A stretch of DNA of 64,000 nt from Calonectria ilicicola (lineage: Eukaryota; Ascomycota; Sordariomycetes; Hypocreales; Nectriaceae), in contig CP085826.1 of the NCBI GenBank assembly GCA_020809705.1, positions 4,836,001-4,900,000 of the forward strand, read 5' to 3'. Under the pieces are notes generated by a model, which was not told the origin of the DNA, searched no databases, and worked only from the letters and a program-made list of their open reading frames with translations. Shown in pieces: positions 1-11,317 of the stretch. The translations under genes were made by a program, and so were the position numbers. The first letter of the stretch is position 1, and every line of letters begins with the position of its first letter.

Positions 1-976
1 GAACTCTCCAGCGTGCATTGTCAACCGAACAACAACATCGACGAAGCGTTTCAAGAGGCCCAAGCAACATGATCGCTCTCATGCGTTCTGCGACATCCAC
101 CTCCTTACCAGGACTCAAGCGAGAAGGCAGCGAACCCGCCGCTTTGAAGGGTGTCCTTAAAGGCGAGCCGGATCTATTGAACAGAAGAAGCGGTCCTCTC
201 TCACGCAATAGCGGCGCCGAAGATGTCAAGGCGACTAAGCGGGCTTTAGTTGAAGCTGAGCTGAAAGAAGCCATCTCAACTCTTCGAAAGCCACGTCGAG
301 AGGCCGTGAGCAAGCAGCTAGTGGATGCAGCAGAGCGTCGAACATCAACAGGCCTATCGGCGAAAAGTAAGTTATCGAAGCTATGCTATGCCTGACTGAT
401 TAATTAACCTTGGATTTAGAAGTGAGAAAACCGGTACGAGGCTCTGCTAGCGCATCTATTGTCAAAGCTACGCCCACAAACAACCGATTCAAGGATATGT
501 TTGCTGCAACATCTCAATCGATTGCCGATATTCCAATGATCAGTACTGAAGAGGTGATCCCTCCTTCAAGTCTCCCTTCAAGGATTCCTTCGACAGGTTT
601 ACGAGGAGCACACGCAGATCCGTTTATAGATACCCCCAGGCGACCTTTAGACAGAATCGACAGTACGCCCACCAAAGGATCGAGGTTCCTTGATCGACTT
701 GAAAACGAGGCCCCTTCGCAATCGCCCTGGTCGCCTCTAAAGGAGAGAAGAGCCGTGCTTGACGACGAGTTTGTTGTACCAGGGAGCGCAATGAAAGACC
801 ACAGGATTTTCGACTCCGCCCTACCTAGGGACGAAAATATCTTTGCTACACCTATCAAGGCAAGTGCAAGGATGCCGCCAATGGAGATGGAATCCAAGCA
901 TGAAGCCGCTGCTATAAAGCCACTGTCCATTTACCAAAAACTGGGATGGGATGACGACATGGATGACCTATTATGA
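1..976 (+). CDS. sld3: DNA replication regulator Sld3, C-terminal part (5' end outside window)
   Basis: The reading frame is open from the first bases, so the gene begins upstream of the window. I model two exons, 3-366 and 420-976, joined across a 53-base intron with donor GTAAGT and a CTGAC-like branch point. The visible part is about 306 residues, basic and Ser/Pro-rich. It holds a helical basic stretch (ELKEAISTLRKPRREAVSK) and ends in an acidic tail (GWDDDMDDLL). I recall this arrangement from the C-terminal region of fungal Sld3, which loads Cdc45 onto the Mcm2-7 helicase at origins after CDK phosphorylation; several Ser/Thr-Pro sites are present (for example SPWSPLKERR). The Cdc45-binding domain would lie upstream and is not visible. 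Identification rests on remembered family resemblance and is moderate. The gene is convergent with Trs65, with a gap of about 180 bases. Confidence 0.55.
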
Positions 977-1158
977 GTTTTGAGAGAGCGTTTATACGAT
1001 GTTCATATTTTGGTGCATTATGTACAGGCGAGGATAGAACATTACTAGGCGGCGTTGAAATTACGGGAGGAACACTGCGTAGATGATGACATTCCAGACA
1101 TGACACACATTGCAAATCAGAATCAATGAAATAGCTGCTTTTTATTTTTAACTCAAAT

Positions 1159-3072
1159 TCATGCAGCCGTTGGCTCTACAATCATCGTAGGCAGGTCCCT
1201 GATATCTACATGCTCCTGCGATCCCAAATCAACCACTCGGATAGCCTCCATGCCAACTATCCCCTCCTGCAGAGCCAAGAATTGCAACTCAACAACATGG
1301 CAGGCCCCCGGGGCCAGGGGTCCTACCCGCGTATCGGCGCTCAGGCAGACGACTTCGGTCGGTTCCACGGCGAAGTTCTTTTGCATGGCGTGCAGAACAT
1401 TTTCGTCCAGGACTGCATCGGCAACCTCATTCTCGCCACGCCGTCGCCCACCAGTTGAAGGAGGACGAGTCATACGAACCTCGTTCCGGCGGCGCCTCGG
1501 TACGGCGACCAGGGCCAGCTTGCGTGGAGGAGGTGCGTTGGGCTCGGTAGCGCGGTTCACTACGAAGACGGTCCAGGAAAATAAGTCGCCGGGACGGACC
1601 GGTTCCGAGGGTCCGTTGAAGGTCATGGTAATGCCAAGCTCGGGAAGGTTGGCCTCTGTGCTGGAAGTTGCGGCTTCAAGGGCGGGTAATGCATCGGGAC
1701 GAATGGCAGAAGGCGATTTGAGGGGGTGAACTGACTGGCCAGTAATGGAGAGCTGGGATGGGCGATGGGATCGCTGAATGCCAGAACCCGTGGTCGGGCC
1801 AAAACCGGGGTTGACAGGTACCGTGAAGTCAAGGTTGGTAGTCCACGACATGGACAGAGCAGGTGTGCATTGGTCAGGAACTACCAGGGCAGTAGCGGCG
1901 ATGGAAATATCAAGATCTCTAGTCGGGTTCTTCGGTGTAACATCCTGCTCGTTGGGAGCGATGCGGTATAAGAAGGTGATGTGATCATGGGAGACGCAAG
2001 TTAGAGGCAGCTGCATGCCGGACTCGTCGTTGAGAGACTCAATAGAGCTGTCTGGTATGGAAAGGTCGATCTTGTCAAGTGTAACCTCGCAGTCAAAGTG
2101 CGATGTGAAGTCCACCTCGAGGAGGGCAATCACGGCTGAACTCGATGGTGCCGTGTTTGGCCGCGAAAAACGTATCCTAGTGTGGAGTACAGGATAGATT
2201 TTAAATTCTAATCGCTGTAGAGCTCGAATATGCTTCATGAGGTCCTGTGGCCGAGTGACGGGGGCAACTCGAGACACTCGTAGAGCTGATAAGCGAGGCC
2301 TCACGCCATCAAGAGCGATGTCATTGCGGAAGGACTCGAGCAAATTGAAGGCCAATGGCGCGCCGCTTTGAAGGTATCCAGTCCCTTTGGTAGATGCAAG
2401 GTCTGGTTGCACCTCAGGCTTGACACTGGCAGATGCAGAAAAGACAACGGATGGGCCATGAAGACGTATCCTTGGGCGAGCTAGGAAGACTGGTAGTTTC
2501 CAGATAGCATAGATCATTTGCCCACTCGTTTCTTTTTCTTCTTCATCCTCATTTTCGTCTTCCTTCTCATTCTCACTGTCATCATTGCTACTGTTTCCTT
2601 CTTCTTCGTCAACAACAATCACAGGATCATCGATGTTGGCGATATTGCCAGTGAAGATGGTATCTGAGGTGGGGGGAGTGTCACGGCCAGTCGCTAGACT
2701 GTTCACGATCTGTGCCTCGAGTGAAATGACCAGCCGGCTCAGGTGAGATCTGAGCGTCTTTTCATCAGTCCCGGGAGTTTTCAGCACGATAAGTACATCA
2801 ACGGTTTCATCTATGATACAGGTGAGAGGGAGTGGGTGAGATGAGTGAGACGGTGGCTACCAACCAAAGAAGAGTGACTCCCGACATTCTATTGAGAGAA
2901 GAGATTTCCCAGGCTCGAGGTTGTTGAAGGCTTTTTCCAGGTCGAGGTTTGACTCGGAAGGGATGAGATATGTCAATTGGGATGAGTCTGCAAAGTCGGC
3001 TGTGGGATCGGGGGTGAACATGGCAGCCAGCTGTTCTGGGGAATGAGCCGAAGCTTCATCGGTCAGTGCCAT
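1159..3072 (-). CDS. trs65: TRAPPII complex subunit Trs65
   Basis: Two exons, 3072-2865 and 2810-1159, are separated by a 54-base intron with a GTTGGT donor, giving 619 residues. Trs65 is a fungus-restricted subunit of TRAPPII, the complex that activates Rab GTPases at the late Golgi. Supporting stretches include RLSALRVSRVAPVTRPQDLM, the RFSRPNTAPSS segment, and a C-terminal beta-rich part with FSWTVFVVNR and KLALVAVPRRRRNE, the conserved core of fungal Trs65 as I know it. There is no signal peptide or membrane segment, as expected for a peripheral Golgi protein. An acidic low-complexity run lies at about residues 138-165, between the N-terminal part and the core. The ATG at 3072 is the first in frame. 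The gene shares a 473-base upstream region with divergent Prp40. Confidence 0.85.
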
Positions 3073-3545
3073 GTTTGCTAGAGGCAGCGCGACAGGCGCA
3101 TTTAATCCTCAGAGACGCAATGAATCCTAGGGGATGGATGCGGTTCTCTTCTTCTCAGCTCTTTTTTTCCCAGTGCTTTTTTACCTCTTTGGGTTGCGAA
3201 CAGCATCCCTCGTCCAGCGGCAGATGTCCCCCTGGAGCGAGCTGTTGGCCATGTCACCTAGGAGGTAGGTATCGAGTGGAGACGTGGTCGTTTAGTTGCA
3301 TAAAGCAACCAAACAGCCCAATGATATAACTCGGGTGGCCCGTGCGTCAAAAAGCTGACTGCCTGCAAATCTACGAGACCCTCTCCCACACGAAACACTG
3401 CGGTCTTCATCACCATTGCCCGTTTCCCGTCGCATTCCATCGCCTCCGGCGCGCGCCCGCTCACTCAGAGACGTGTCGCAAGATCCTTCTCTTCGATTCC
3501 ACTTGACCCAGCCAGCTCTCCCACGCGACTCTTGACGCCTCCGCG
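3073..3545. promoter_or_regulatory. Shared upstream region of trs65 and prp40
   Basis: This 473-base intergenic stretch lies between two divergent start codons and must hold both promoters. It has short pyrimidine runs near 3145-3185 and no obvious TATA box. I see no convincing coding exon. Confidence 0.6.
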
Positions 3546-6176
3546 ATGAACGGCTACGGTGCGCCCGCTGCATACGGCCAGCCGGCTTCGGCCTGGCAGG
3601 AGCATCACACTCCCGATGGACGAGCTTACTACTACAATCCTGCCACCAAGGCAACCCAATGGACAAAGCCCGAGGATATGATGTCGCCAGCAGAGGTCAG
3701 TTTTGGGAAGAAGAAATAATCCACCATGCCCCGCATCCGTGAGCCGTTGCTAACTTCGCGTCACAGCGCGCCCTCGCAAATCAACCTTGGAAGGAGTATA
3801 CTGCCGAGGGAGGTCGCAAGTACTGGTATAACACTGAGACGAAGCAGAGCTCATGGGAAATGCCCGATGCCTATAAGAATGCCCTCGGTGCCACCAGCGA
3901 ACCCGCCACCCCAGCTTCTTCTACTCCCTTCACCCCCGGATCTGGCGCCGGAGCAGGTTCCGGCGGATATGGAAACTCTTACGACCAGCACCGTGATCAA
4001 CGTGATTCATATGCCGAACCCCGCCAGATTACATACGGGACCGATCCCAAGGCCCAGGCCTTTGTTCCTGCGACCAACGATCCCGAGTATGCGACCCCCG
4101 AGGAGGCTGAGGCCGCCTTCGTCAAGCTCCTCAAGCGCAGCGGCGTCCAGCCCGAATGGAGCTGGGAGCAAACTATCCGGGCAACTGCTCGAGACCCCCA
4201 ATTCCGCGCAATCAAGGATCCCAAGGATCGGAGAGCCGCATTTGAGAAGTACTGCCAGGATATGGTGATCCAAGACAAGGAGCGCGCCAAAGAAAGACTA
4301 GCAAAGCTTCGTGCTGACTTCGAGACCATGCTCAAGAGACACCCCGAGATCACTCACTATACCCGCTGGAAAACTGCCCGTCCCATGATCGAAGGTGAGA
4401 CCATCTTCCGCTCTACCAATGACGAGGGTGAGCGTCGCCAGCTCTTTGAGGAGTACATTATCAGTCTCAAGAAGGCACATGCCGAACAGCAGACATCTCT
4501 TAGGAAAAACGCTATGGACGGCCTCATCGATCTACTCCCCAAGCTCGACCTTGAACCATACACGCGCTGGTCTGATGCGCAAGGTATCATCTCATCCACC
4601 CAACCCTTTCAAAATGATGAAAAGTACCAGACCCTCACCAAGTTTGACATTCTGACTGCCTTTCAAAACCATATGAAGTCGCTTGAGCGCAAGTTCAACG
4701 ATACCAAGCAGGAAGAGAAAAACAAAAAGTTCCGCAAGGAGCGCAAGGCTCGAGACGCCTATCGATCTCTCCTTGCCGAGCTTCGACGAGACGGCAAGAT
4801 CAACGCTGGATCAAAGTGGTCTCAGATCGTCACCCTCATTGAACATGACGAGCGATATACAAACATGGCCGGCTTGGGCGGTTCATCTCCCCAGGAGCTA
4901 TTCTGGGATATCGTTGAAGAGGAAGAGCGTGGTCTACGAGGACCCAGAAATGATGTCCTCGATGTTCTTGAAGTATGTTGGCATAACAAATTCCCGTCTC
5001 TCATCCAATGCTAACAATTGCCAGGACAAGCGGTTTGAGCTCACGCCCACAAGCGATTTTGAAGAGTTCCTGTCCCTCATGAAGGATGATCGACGAACTG
5101 CTAACATTGAACGTGATATTCTCAAACTCGTTTTCGACAGGGTATGTTGTCCTCTTTCTATGAAATTCGCGTCCCATTGGCTAACATGGCATTAAAGCTC
5201 CGCGAAAAGCGCTCCTCCTCTAGGAGAGAGGATGACCGGCAATCAGAGCGCAATCAGCGCAGAGCTATGGATGACCTACGAACATTCATGAAACGCATAG
5301 AACCCCCGATCACAGTAAATGACACTTATGAAAAGGTACGACCTCGCCTCTTGAAATCAGACGAGTTCCAGGCCATCACTTCCGAGGATGCTCGTCGAAG
5401 TGCCTTTGACAAGCATATCCGACGGCTACGAGAGAAGGAAGAAGAAGTGGATCGAAGCTATCGACGACGCGACCGCATGTCTACCGAGCGAGATTTGCAC
5501 CGCCGCGAGAGAGACCGGTCCAGAGGTGAGCGATCTCATCGTAGCGGAGGACGAAGCTCTAGACGCAGTCGCAGTCCGGAACCAGATGCATACGAGGCAG
5601 ACAGACGCAAGGCCATTGCTGAGCGAGAACGTAACCACCGCAAGTCCTCCATGGCCGAAGGTCTACTAGGTTCCGATCGTAGCCGCTTGTCACCGCCACC
5701 TCCACCACCACGCCGAGAGCGTGACCGAGAACGTGACCGTGATCGCGAGAGAGAACGCGACTATGACCGACCCTCTCGCTCTCGTCGTGAAGACGACAGT
5801 CATTATGATCGTGAGCGAAGAGACCGGGAGGATGAACGTGAGAGACTGTATCGTCGTCGCATTGACCGAGGTTCGTATGACGAGCTCCCCTATGGAGATG
5901 AACGCCCATCAGGTTCCCGACGACGTCGTCCTGATGACGAAGATGACTACACACGCCGAGATTCTAGAGATTCGAAGGTAAGACTCCCCCAAGACTCCCC
6001 CTGGACTCGTCGGTGCCCTTTTGCAATCCAGGCTAACCATCGTGTAGCGAGTAAGAAGAGAGCGATCCCGCGAGCGCACTCCACCACGCGAAGCCCGTCC
6101 CCGCAACAAGACGCCCCCGCCTCCCAACAAAGACGTCCACTCTGGGAGCGAGGAAGGCGAAATTGAGGAGGACTAG
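3546..6176 (+). CDS. prp40: Pre-mRNA processing factor Prp40 (U1 snRNP, WW and FF domains)
   Basis: Five exons (3546-3695, 3767-4972, 5025-5141, 5198-5977, 6048-6176) give 793 residues. Prp40 is a U1 snRNP protein that helps define the intron by bridging the 5' splice site and branch-point factors. Two WW domains occupy about residues 15-45 ([20 protein letters not shown]) and 55-85 ([16 protein letters not shown]). FF domains begin near residue 164 and repeat through the middle of the protein. The C-terminal third is an Arg/Asp/Glu/Ser-rich tract (for example [20 protein letters not shown]), followed by a short acidic end (SEEGEIEED). All four introns keep the frame and have standard GT/AG ends. 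The first exon encodes exactly the first WW domain. The start is the first ATG that yields an intact WW1. Confidence 0.93.
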
Positions 6177-7125
6177 GTGAACTCTACCCCTTTTTTCTCA
6201 CTTTGAAGGACAATTTGGCACGCAACCTACGAGCTTCTTCAGTACGTATGTAACGGCATCGTCAACCTTCCCCAACATGGCTGGTGGGTGAGATGACTTT
6301 CAAGTACAGGCTTCCATCTTCCTTCGTTCCCTACAGACAATGCAGGGCCAATCGGTGGATAACTTGTTTCAAAAAAGAAAAAACAACTGTCCCTTTAAAT
6401 TCCAGTGTTCGGCATCCAGTTCTAAGTTTCCTCCCTTTACTCAAGCTCCAAGTATTTGATTCGCTCGTAAATCAATTGTAGTAATGCTTGGTGGGCTAGT
6501 TAGAGTAGAATAGTAGTAATAGACATGAAGTACTCTTCTCCACAGAAAATATGCCAGGCACCTTTTTTTCGTTTTTTTGGTGTGTGTGTGTGTGTGTGTT
6601 AAGTATACATATATAAATGACGATCCAGTAATTTTATTGCACATTCCTATAAGTGAACTATATGACAGAGCCATCTTGTGGTAAGTTTCCTGCGAGGTAG
6701 GAAACCAGACGGCAACAATCCTGCTTGATCCATTGTCCCTCAATCTATGAAGATGACGGTGTCTGCCTTTCTAACATCGCCGGGTTGTTGTATGTCTATC
6801 TTGGTGGAAGACAAAATACTCCCGAGCTCTGACTCTGTAAATTGGTCGCTGGTCAGAACCTGCCAGCAACCTCAAGAGAGAAAAAAACCAACTCCACCAC
6901 AAAACTCCAAGCAAACATCATCTTCATAGGACCAGACAACAGGGGATATGTTGCCGTCACCATTGTCATGCTTCTGGGTCGTCATCCTCGCCGGCGCTGT
7001 GCTTCTCTATTCCCAAAACACTGCCATGCCCACCCTTCCGCTCCTTGAGCGAATTTCCATTTTGAACGCCCCGAACGCCAGTATATGCCTCATCATGAGG
7101 AGGAAAAGTCTCGTTAGGGGTGCCC
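6177..7125. other. Convergent 3' region between prp40 and rli1
   Basis: This stretch holds the 3' untranslated regions of two converging genes. It is AT-rich around 6480-6660 and contains a TG microsatellite. The short reading frames inside it lack any recognisable domain, and I see no RNA gene. Confidence 0.6.
6580..6599. repeat. (TG)n dinucleotide microsatellite
   Basis: About ten TG units lie directly after a poly-T tract, in the 3' intergenic DNA downstream of prp40. This is a simple slippage-prone repeat with no evident function. Confidence 0.9.
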
Positions 7126-9221
7126 TCAGCTCTTGGTCTCGGGGTTCTCCTCCAAGAAGAACTATAACAGACAGGTGTTAGTCATACGTTGGTCATGATC
7201 AAACAATCAAAGGGGGGGTAGCTTACGTAGTTTCCTCCCAGCTTCTGCTCTTGGTCGAGCTGTGAGCCAGGCTTGTTGATACGAGGTCGGTAGTTGGTAG
7301 GGTCACGACGGAAAGTGACATCCAAGTTCTTCAAGAAAGTATTGCAGCCAGTGAGAAGAGACTCGGGAGTATTGGCATGAGCGTCAATACCAGGCTTTCC
7401 ATCAAAGACAATGACACGGTCGGCAAGATAGGTAGCCATGATGAAATCGTGCTCGACGATGAATGCAGTCTTCTTGGAGTGCATGATGTATCGCTTGATG
7501 ACACGGGAGGCAATGATACGCTGCTCGGAGTCGAGGTAGGCAGAGGGCTCGTCGATAAGGTAGATATCTGCAGGAATACCCAGGGCGAGGACGATGGCGA
7601 CACGCTGCAATTCACCACCAGACAGGTTCTTGACTTCTTGATCAATGAAATCATCAAGCTTAAGAGGCTTGACGACATCGGTCTGGAACTGTGGGGACAG
7701 GAATGCTTGCTTGATCTTCTTGAAGAAGAGCTGACGAACAGTGCCTTCGAACTTGGGGGTAATTGTCTGGGGCTTCATGCTGATTCTCATCTCAGGGACA
7801 CCAGCCTTGCTATCAGGCTTAAGGGCACCAGCCAAAAGTCGACAGAAGGTGGTCTTGCCGGTACCGTTCTCACCCATCATGACAATGATCTCGGAATCGG
7901 TGAATTCACCAGCATCAATGGCAAGCTTGAAGTTGCCAAGAGTCTTTTCCATCTTGGGGTACTTGAAGGCGCGGGATTTGTCAATAGCGAAATCATCAGT
8001 ACCTTCAGCGATACGGAAGGTCAGGGACTCGTCACGGAATCGCAAGTTTTCGGTGGGAATGTGGCCGTCAAGGAAGATGTTGATACCTTCACGGACAGAG
8101 TAAGGCATTGTGACGACACCGTAAACAGCGGGCTTTCCGTAGAGCACGCAAATGTAGTCGGAAAGGTAATCCAGAACAGACAAATCGTGCTCGACAACGA
8201 TGATGTAGTCATCATCACGAAGGAGAGAGCGGATGATAGCGGCAGCACTCAGACGCTGCTTAACATCAAGGTAGGAAGAGGGCTCGTCAAACATATAGAC
8301 GTCGGCCTTCTGGACACAGACGGTTCCAATGGCGAAACGCTGCAGCTCACCACCAGAGAGAAGATTGATGTCACGGTCCATGATGTGGTTGAGCTCGAGA
8401 ACATCGGCAACTTCCTTGGCGTTTCCCAGGCTAGCGCGGCTATCAATCAAGAAACGCACGCTCTTGTTGGTTCCTCGGACAGCCTTGGGGATCTGGTCCA
8501 CATATTGAGGCTTAACAACCGCCTTGAGGTCATCCTCCAACAATTTGGTGAAGTAATCTAATAAAGGTCAGTATATGCCTTGTGAATATGTGCAAACTAG
8601 TTTTCTAATTCATAACATACTCTGCAATTCAGAACCACGGAAGTACTTGATGACATCCTCCCAATCAGGAGGGTTGTCGTGGCGACCCAAGTTAGGCTTG
8701 AGCTTTCCACTGAGAATCTTCAGAGCAGTACTCTTTCCAATACCGTTGGTACCGACAAGACCGAGGACCTGACCAGGTCGGGGCATCGGAAGACGATGCA
8801 ACTTGAAGCTATTGGGGCCATAACGGTGGGTGACCTGGCTCTCAAGGTTGGTGGGCAGGTTGATGATGGTGATAGCCTCGAAAGGGCACTTCTTGGGGCA
8901 AATACCACAACCAATGCAGAGCGACTCGGAGATGAAGGCGAGACGGTCGGTGGGAGCAACTTCGATGCAAAGCTTTCCGCTACGGACGACGGGGCACGAC
9001 TTTTTGCACTCCTGACGGCATTTTCGGGGGCGACACTAAGGAGGGAGGGGTCAGTATTTTGATGGTGGGGTAGAGGATCATTTTGAGGCGACGACGAACC
9101 TTGTCAGTGTTGACAATGGCGATACTAAGAGAAGCGCACGTCAGTGACGAGTCGTTTTATTCGTGCCTGCCCTGCAGAGGCAGGAGGCCGGCAATACATA
9201 CCGCGTAAGCTTGTCCGACAT
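7126..9221 (-). CDS. rli1: ABC-type ATPase Rli1/ABCE1 (ribosome recycling)
   Basis: Five exons (9221-9202, 9124-9100, 9035-8621, 8557-7227, 7161-7126) give 608 residues, the length I know for yeast Rli1. The protein splits post-termination ribosomes and needs two [4Fe-4S] clusters. The N-terminus carries the cluster ligands [15 protein letters not shown] (residues 16-30) and, near residue 53, [13 protein letters not shown]. The two nucleotide-binding domains show Walker A motifs GTNGIGKST (about 109) and GENGTGKTT (about 380), and signature motifs [12 protein letters not shown] and [12 protein letters not shown]. The first two coding exons are only 20 and 25 bases, and the last encodes [11 protein letters not shown]. 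The long open frame on the opposite strand over exon 4 is a codon-usage shadow. It is convergent with prp40. Confidence 0.96.
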
Positions 9222-11317
9222 GTTTGCGACTGGTGAAGACGCAGAAATAGGCCAACGAGTGCGAGGTGGGGTTTTGGGTAGGTTTTTGTATCTTGTGGTT
9301 TTTTTTTCAGAAAAGTGGAACAAGAGAAGACGGCGCCAGCACGGGAGTGCAACACGGGGAGAGACTTGCGCGCGCGGGGGAGACAAGGGCCACGCAGAGT
9401 TCTGGGCGAGAGACTCCTGGTGAGGGAGAGGGAGAGAAGAATCAAGGAAAGGGGTGTGGGCAAGGCAAGTTACAGAGTTGTGCTGGCGATGCTCGGCTGG
9501 TCATCAATTTTTCTCGTCTTGTGAATCGTCCGCTTTGGCGGGGCAGGGCAGTGGGGGATCCCCGGGCTTGTGAGTCTGTTAAGCCACCAGCCACTGTCCG
9601 AGTGTTTTTTCACGTGTATTTGAGTGCAGTGTGACCTAGCGCGTGCATGTTTCACTATTGCGACCGCGGTGACGTTTGACGGTGTGCTTTCTTGTTTGCA
9701 TCTCTTCCATCATGTCTTGAAGTTGTAGATTTCAAGCGCCATGAACACGAGTTAGAAATTCCTATGCATGACATGTCTATGACAACAATGATATTTGCAT
9801 GGATATTCCCTTTGGCATGGTGCTGGGGAATGGCCACGAAGCATGTTACAGCCATGTGGCTTCCGCTCATCTGGGAAGGCAGCCAGCCAGGGGGGCAAAA
9901 AACATGAGACACCAAGTCACTGCTCAGCTGTGCACACAGCTACTTTATAAACCATCATATTAATGTGGTCAGAAGCATTGCCTTCGGTTGGCCATGTCTA
10001 TTTTGTTTATTTTTATATCATAAACCTGTTAGATATTGAATAAAAATCTTTGATAATTATTTAGTTTATTAGGGTGCTGGTTTTTAGAGTCTTATATTTT
10101 CTGTCTGCCTGTTAACTAAGGTTAGATGATGCCTCGGCTCATAAAGGTAATTTGAGCGAAACGACTCAAAGAACCAGGCACCATGTGGACTATATTTGGT
10201 CATATCAATATATCCCTACTTAAAACCAACATAAACTAATGCTAAAAAAGAATGAAACAAGGAAGTAATAAAACAATCAAACTGGGGAGCTCAAAACCAT
10301 TACTTTTTTTGGGTTGGGATAATTAGCTACAAGCTTGCGCGTTGCAGGGTAAGTCAGCCTCCAACATCTGATGCATGGCAGAGTCAGTCTGCGGGAATAA
10401 GCTCATCGAAACTTCATTTCTTTTTTTGGTGTGTAGTTGTGTTGCTACAAACGAATTCATGACTGTATGGCGCATGGGTGAGGATGGCTCGTCCATCAAG
10501 CAATCATCCGTGTTCTCAAATTCTCAGTCGTCCAAAAGCCGTTTGTCCGTCCCGCTGTGTGTCACTCACAATTACAAGAGGGGACTGGTCCCTGAATAGT
10601 GGGAGCGGTGAATGTCACGTGATCACTTGTACCGGGTGACCCAATCAGGACTGGCCTGCCTAGAAACGCGGCCGTGCTGTCGGACCTTCACCCCGTGCAT
10701 CCAATTCTTTCCTGCCTCTCCACCAGTGCATTTTGTGACATTCCCGCCGTCTCCTTCACACCTCAACACGGCTACCCCCGTCCGGCCTCCGAACCCGCAA
10801 AGCTGGCCCGGACGAGCACCCAACTCCTTCTAGATGCTGTTAGTTGCCTGAACGTCATTAATTAATGACTTGTAAGTCTTCCTGGCCTTTCTTCCCCTGC
10901 TGCCGCATCCCACGCCCGTCCGCTCGTTGTCTGGTGCCGATCCCGCCTCGAGTCTGGCCGTATAGGTCGCGATCCCAGCCTCCGAGGCACATATATCTGC
11001 CATCTGATACATGTTTTTGATGGAGATGATGCTTCTCGTCAATATACACGCGTCCGCGACTCGGTAGAAATCGCTGTGGCCGCCTGAGTTCCCCAATTGC
11101 GGTATCGGCTCGGCGTCAGCCTTGTCATCGACAGCTCGCGCCGGATGCGACAAGTCGATTATTTCCATCTTCTGTCGCATCTTCTGCTCGTATATGTGTT
11201 GTCGCCGGGTCGCTAGGCTCGCCTGATGCCATTAATCCCTCAGTTAGAACTGCCTCACCTAGAAATCATCTGCTAATGTCGTCGCGTCTGTAGCAGGTAG
11301 CTTTTGCTAACGCTGTC
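9222..11317. other. Long intergenic region between rli1 and chd1
   Basis: About 2.1 kb separate two divergent genes. It holds both promoters and probably a long chd1 leader. The segment 9940-10330 is distinctly AT-rich with many TA steps and no coding potential. Around 10620-11200 the base composition becomes GC-balanced again, and a minus-strand open frame of about 116 codons (11180-10830) has no recognisable domain, so I do not call it a gene. An ACGCGT hexamer occurs at 11048-11053. Confidence 0.6.

Noticed and set aside
7377..8561. A 394-codon open frame on the plus strand opposite rli1
   Set aside because: It exactly mirrors a conserved, codon-biased exon on the other strand and has no domain of its own.
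11048..11053. ACGCGT hexamer upstream of chd1 as a cell-cycle element
   Set aside because: A single palindromic hexamer is expected by chance, and chd1 is not a typical MBF target.
10830..11180. A 116-codon minus-strand frame upstream of chd1
   Set aside because: No domain, no splice support and a position in the likely chd1 leader; kept only as part of the intergenic description.
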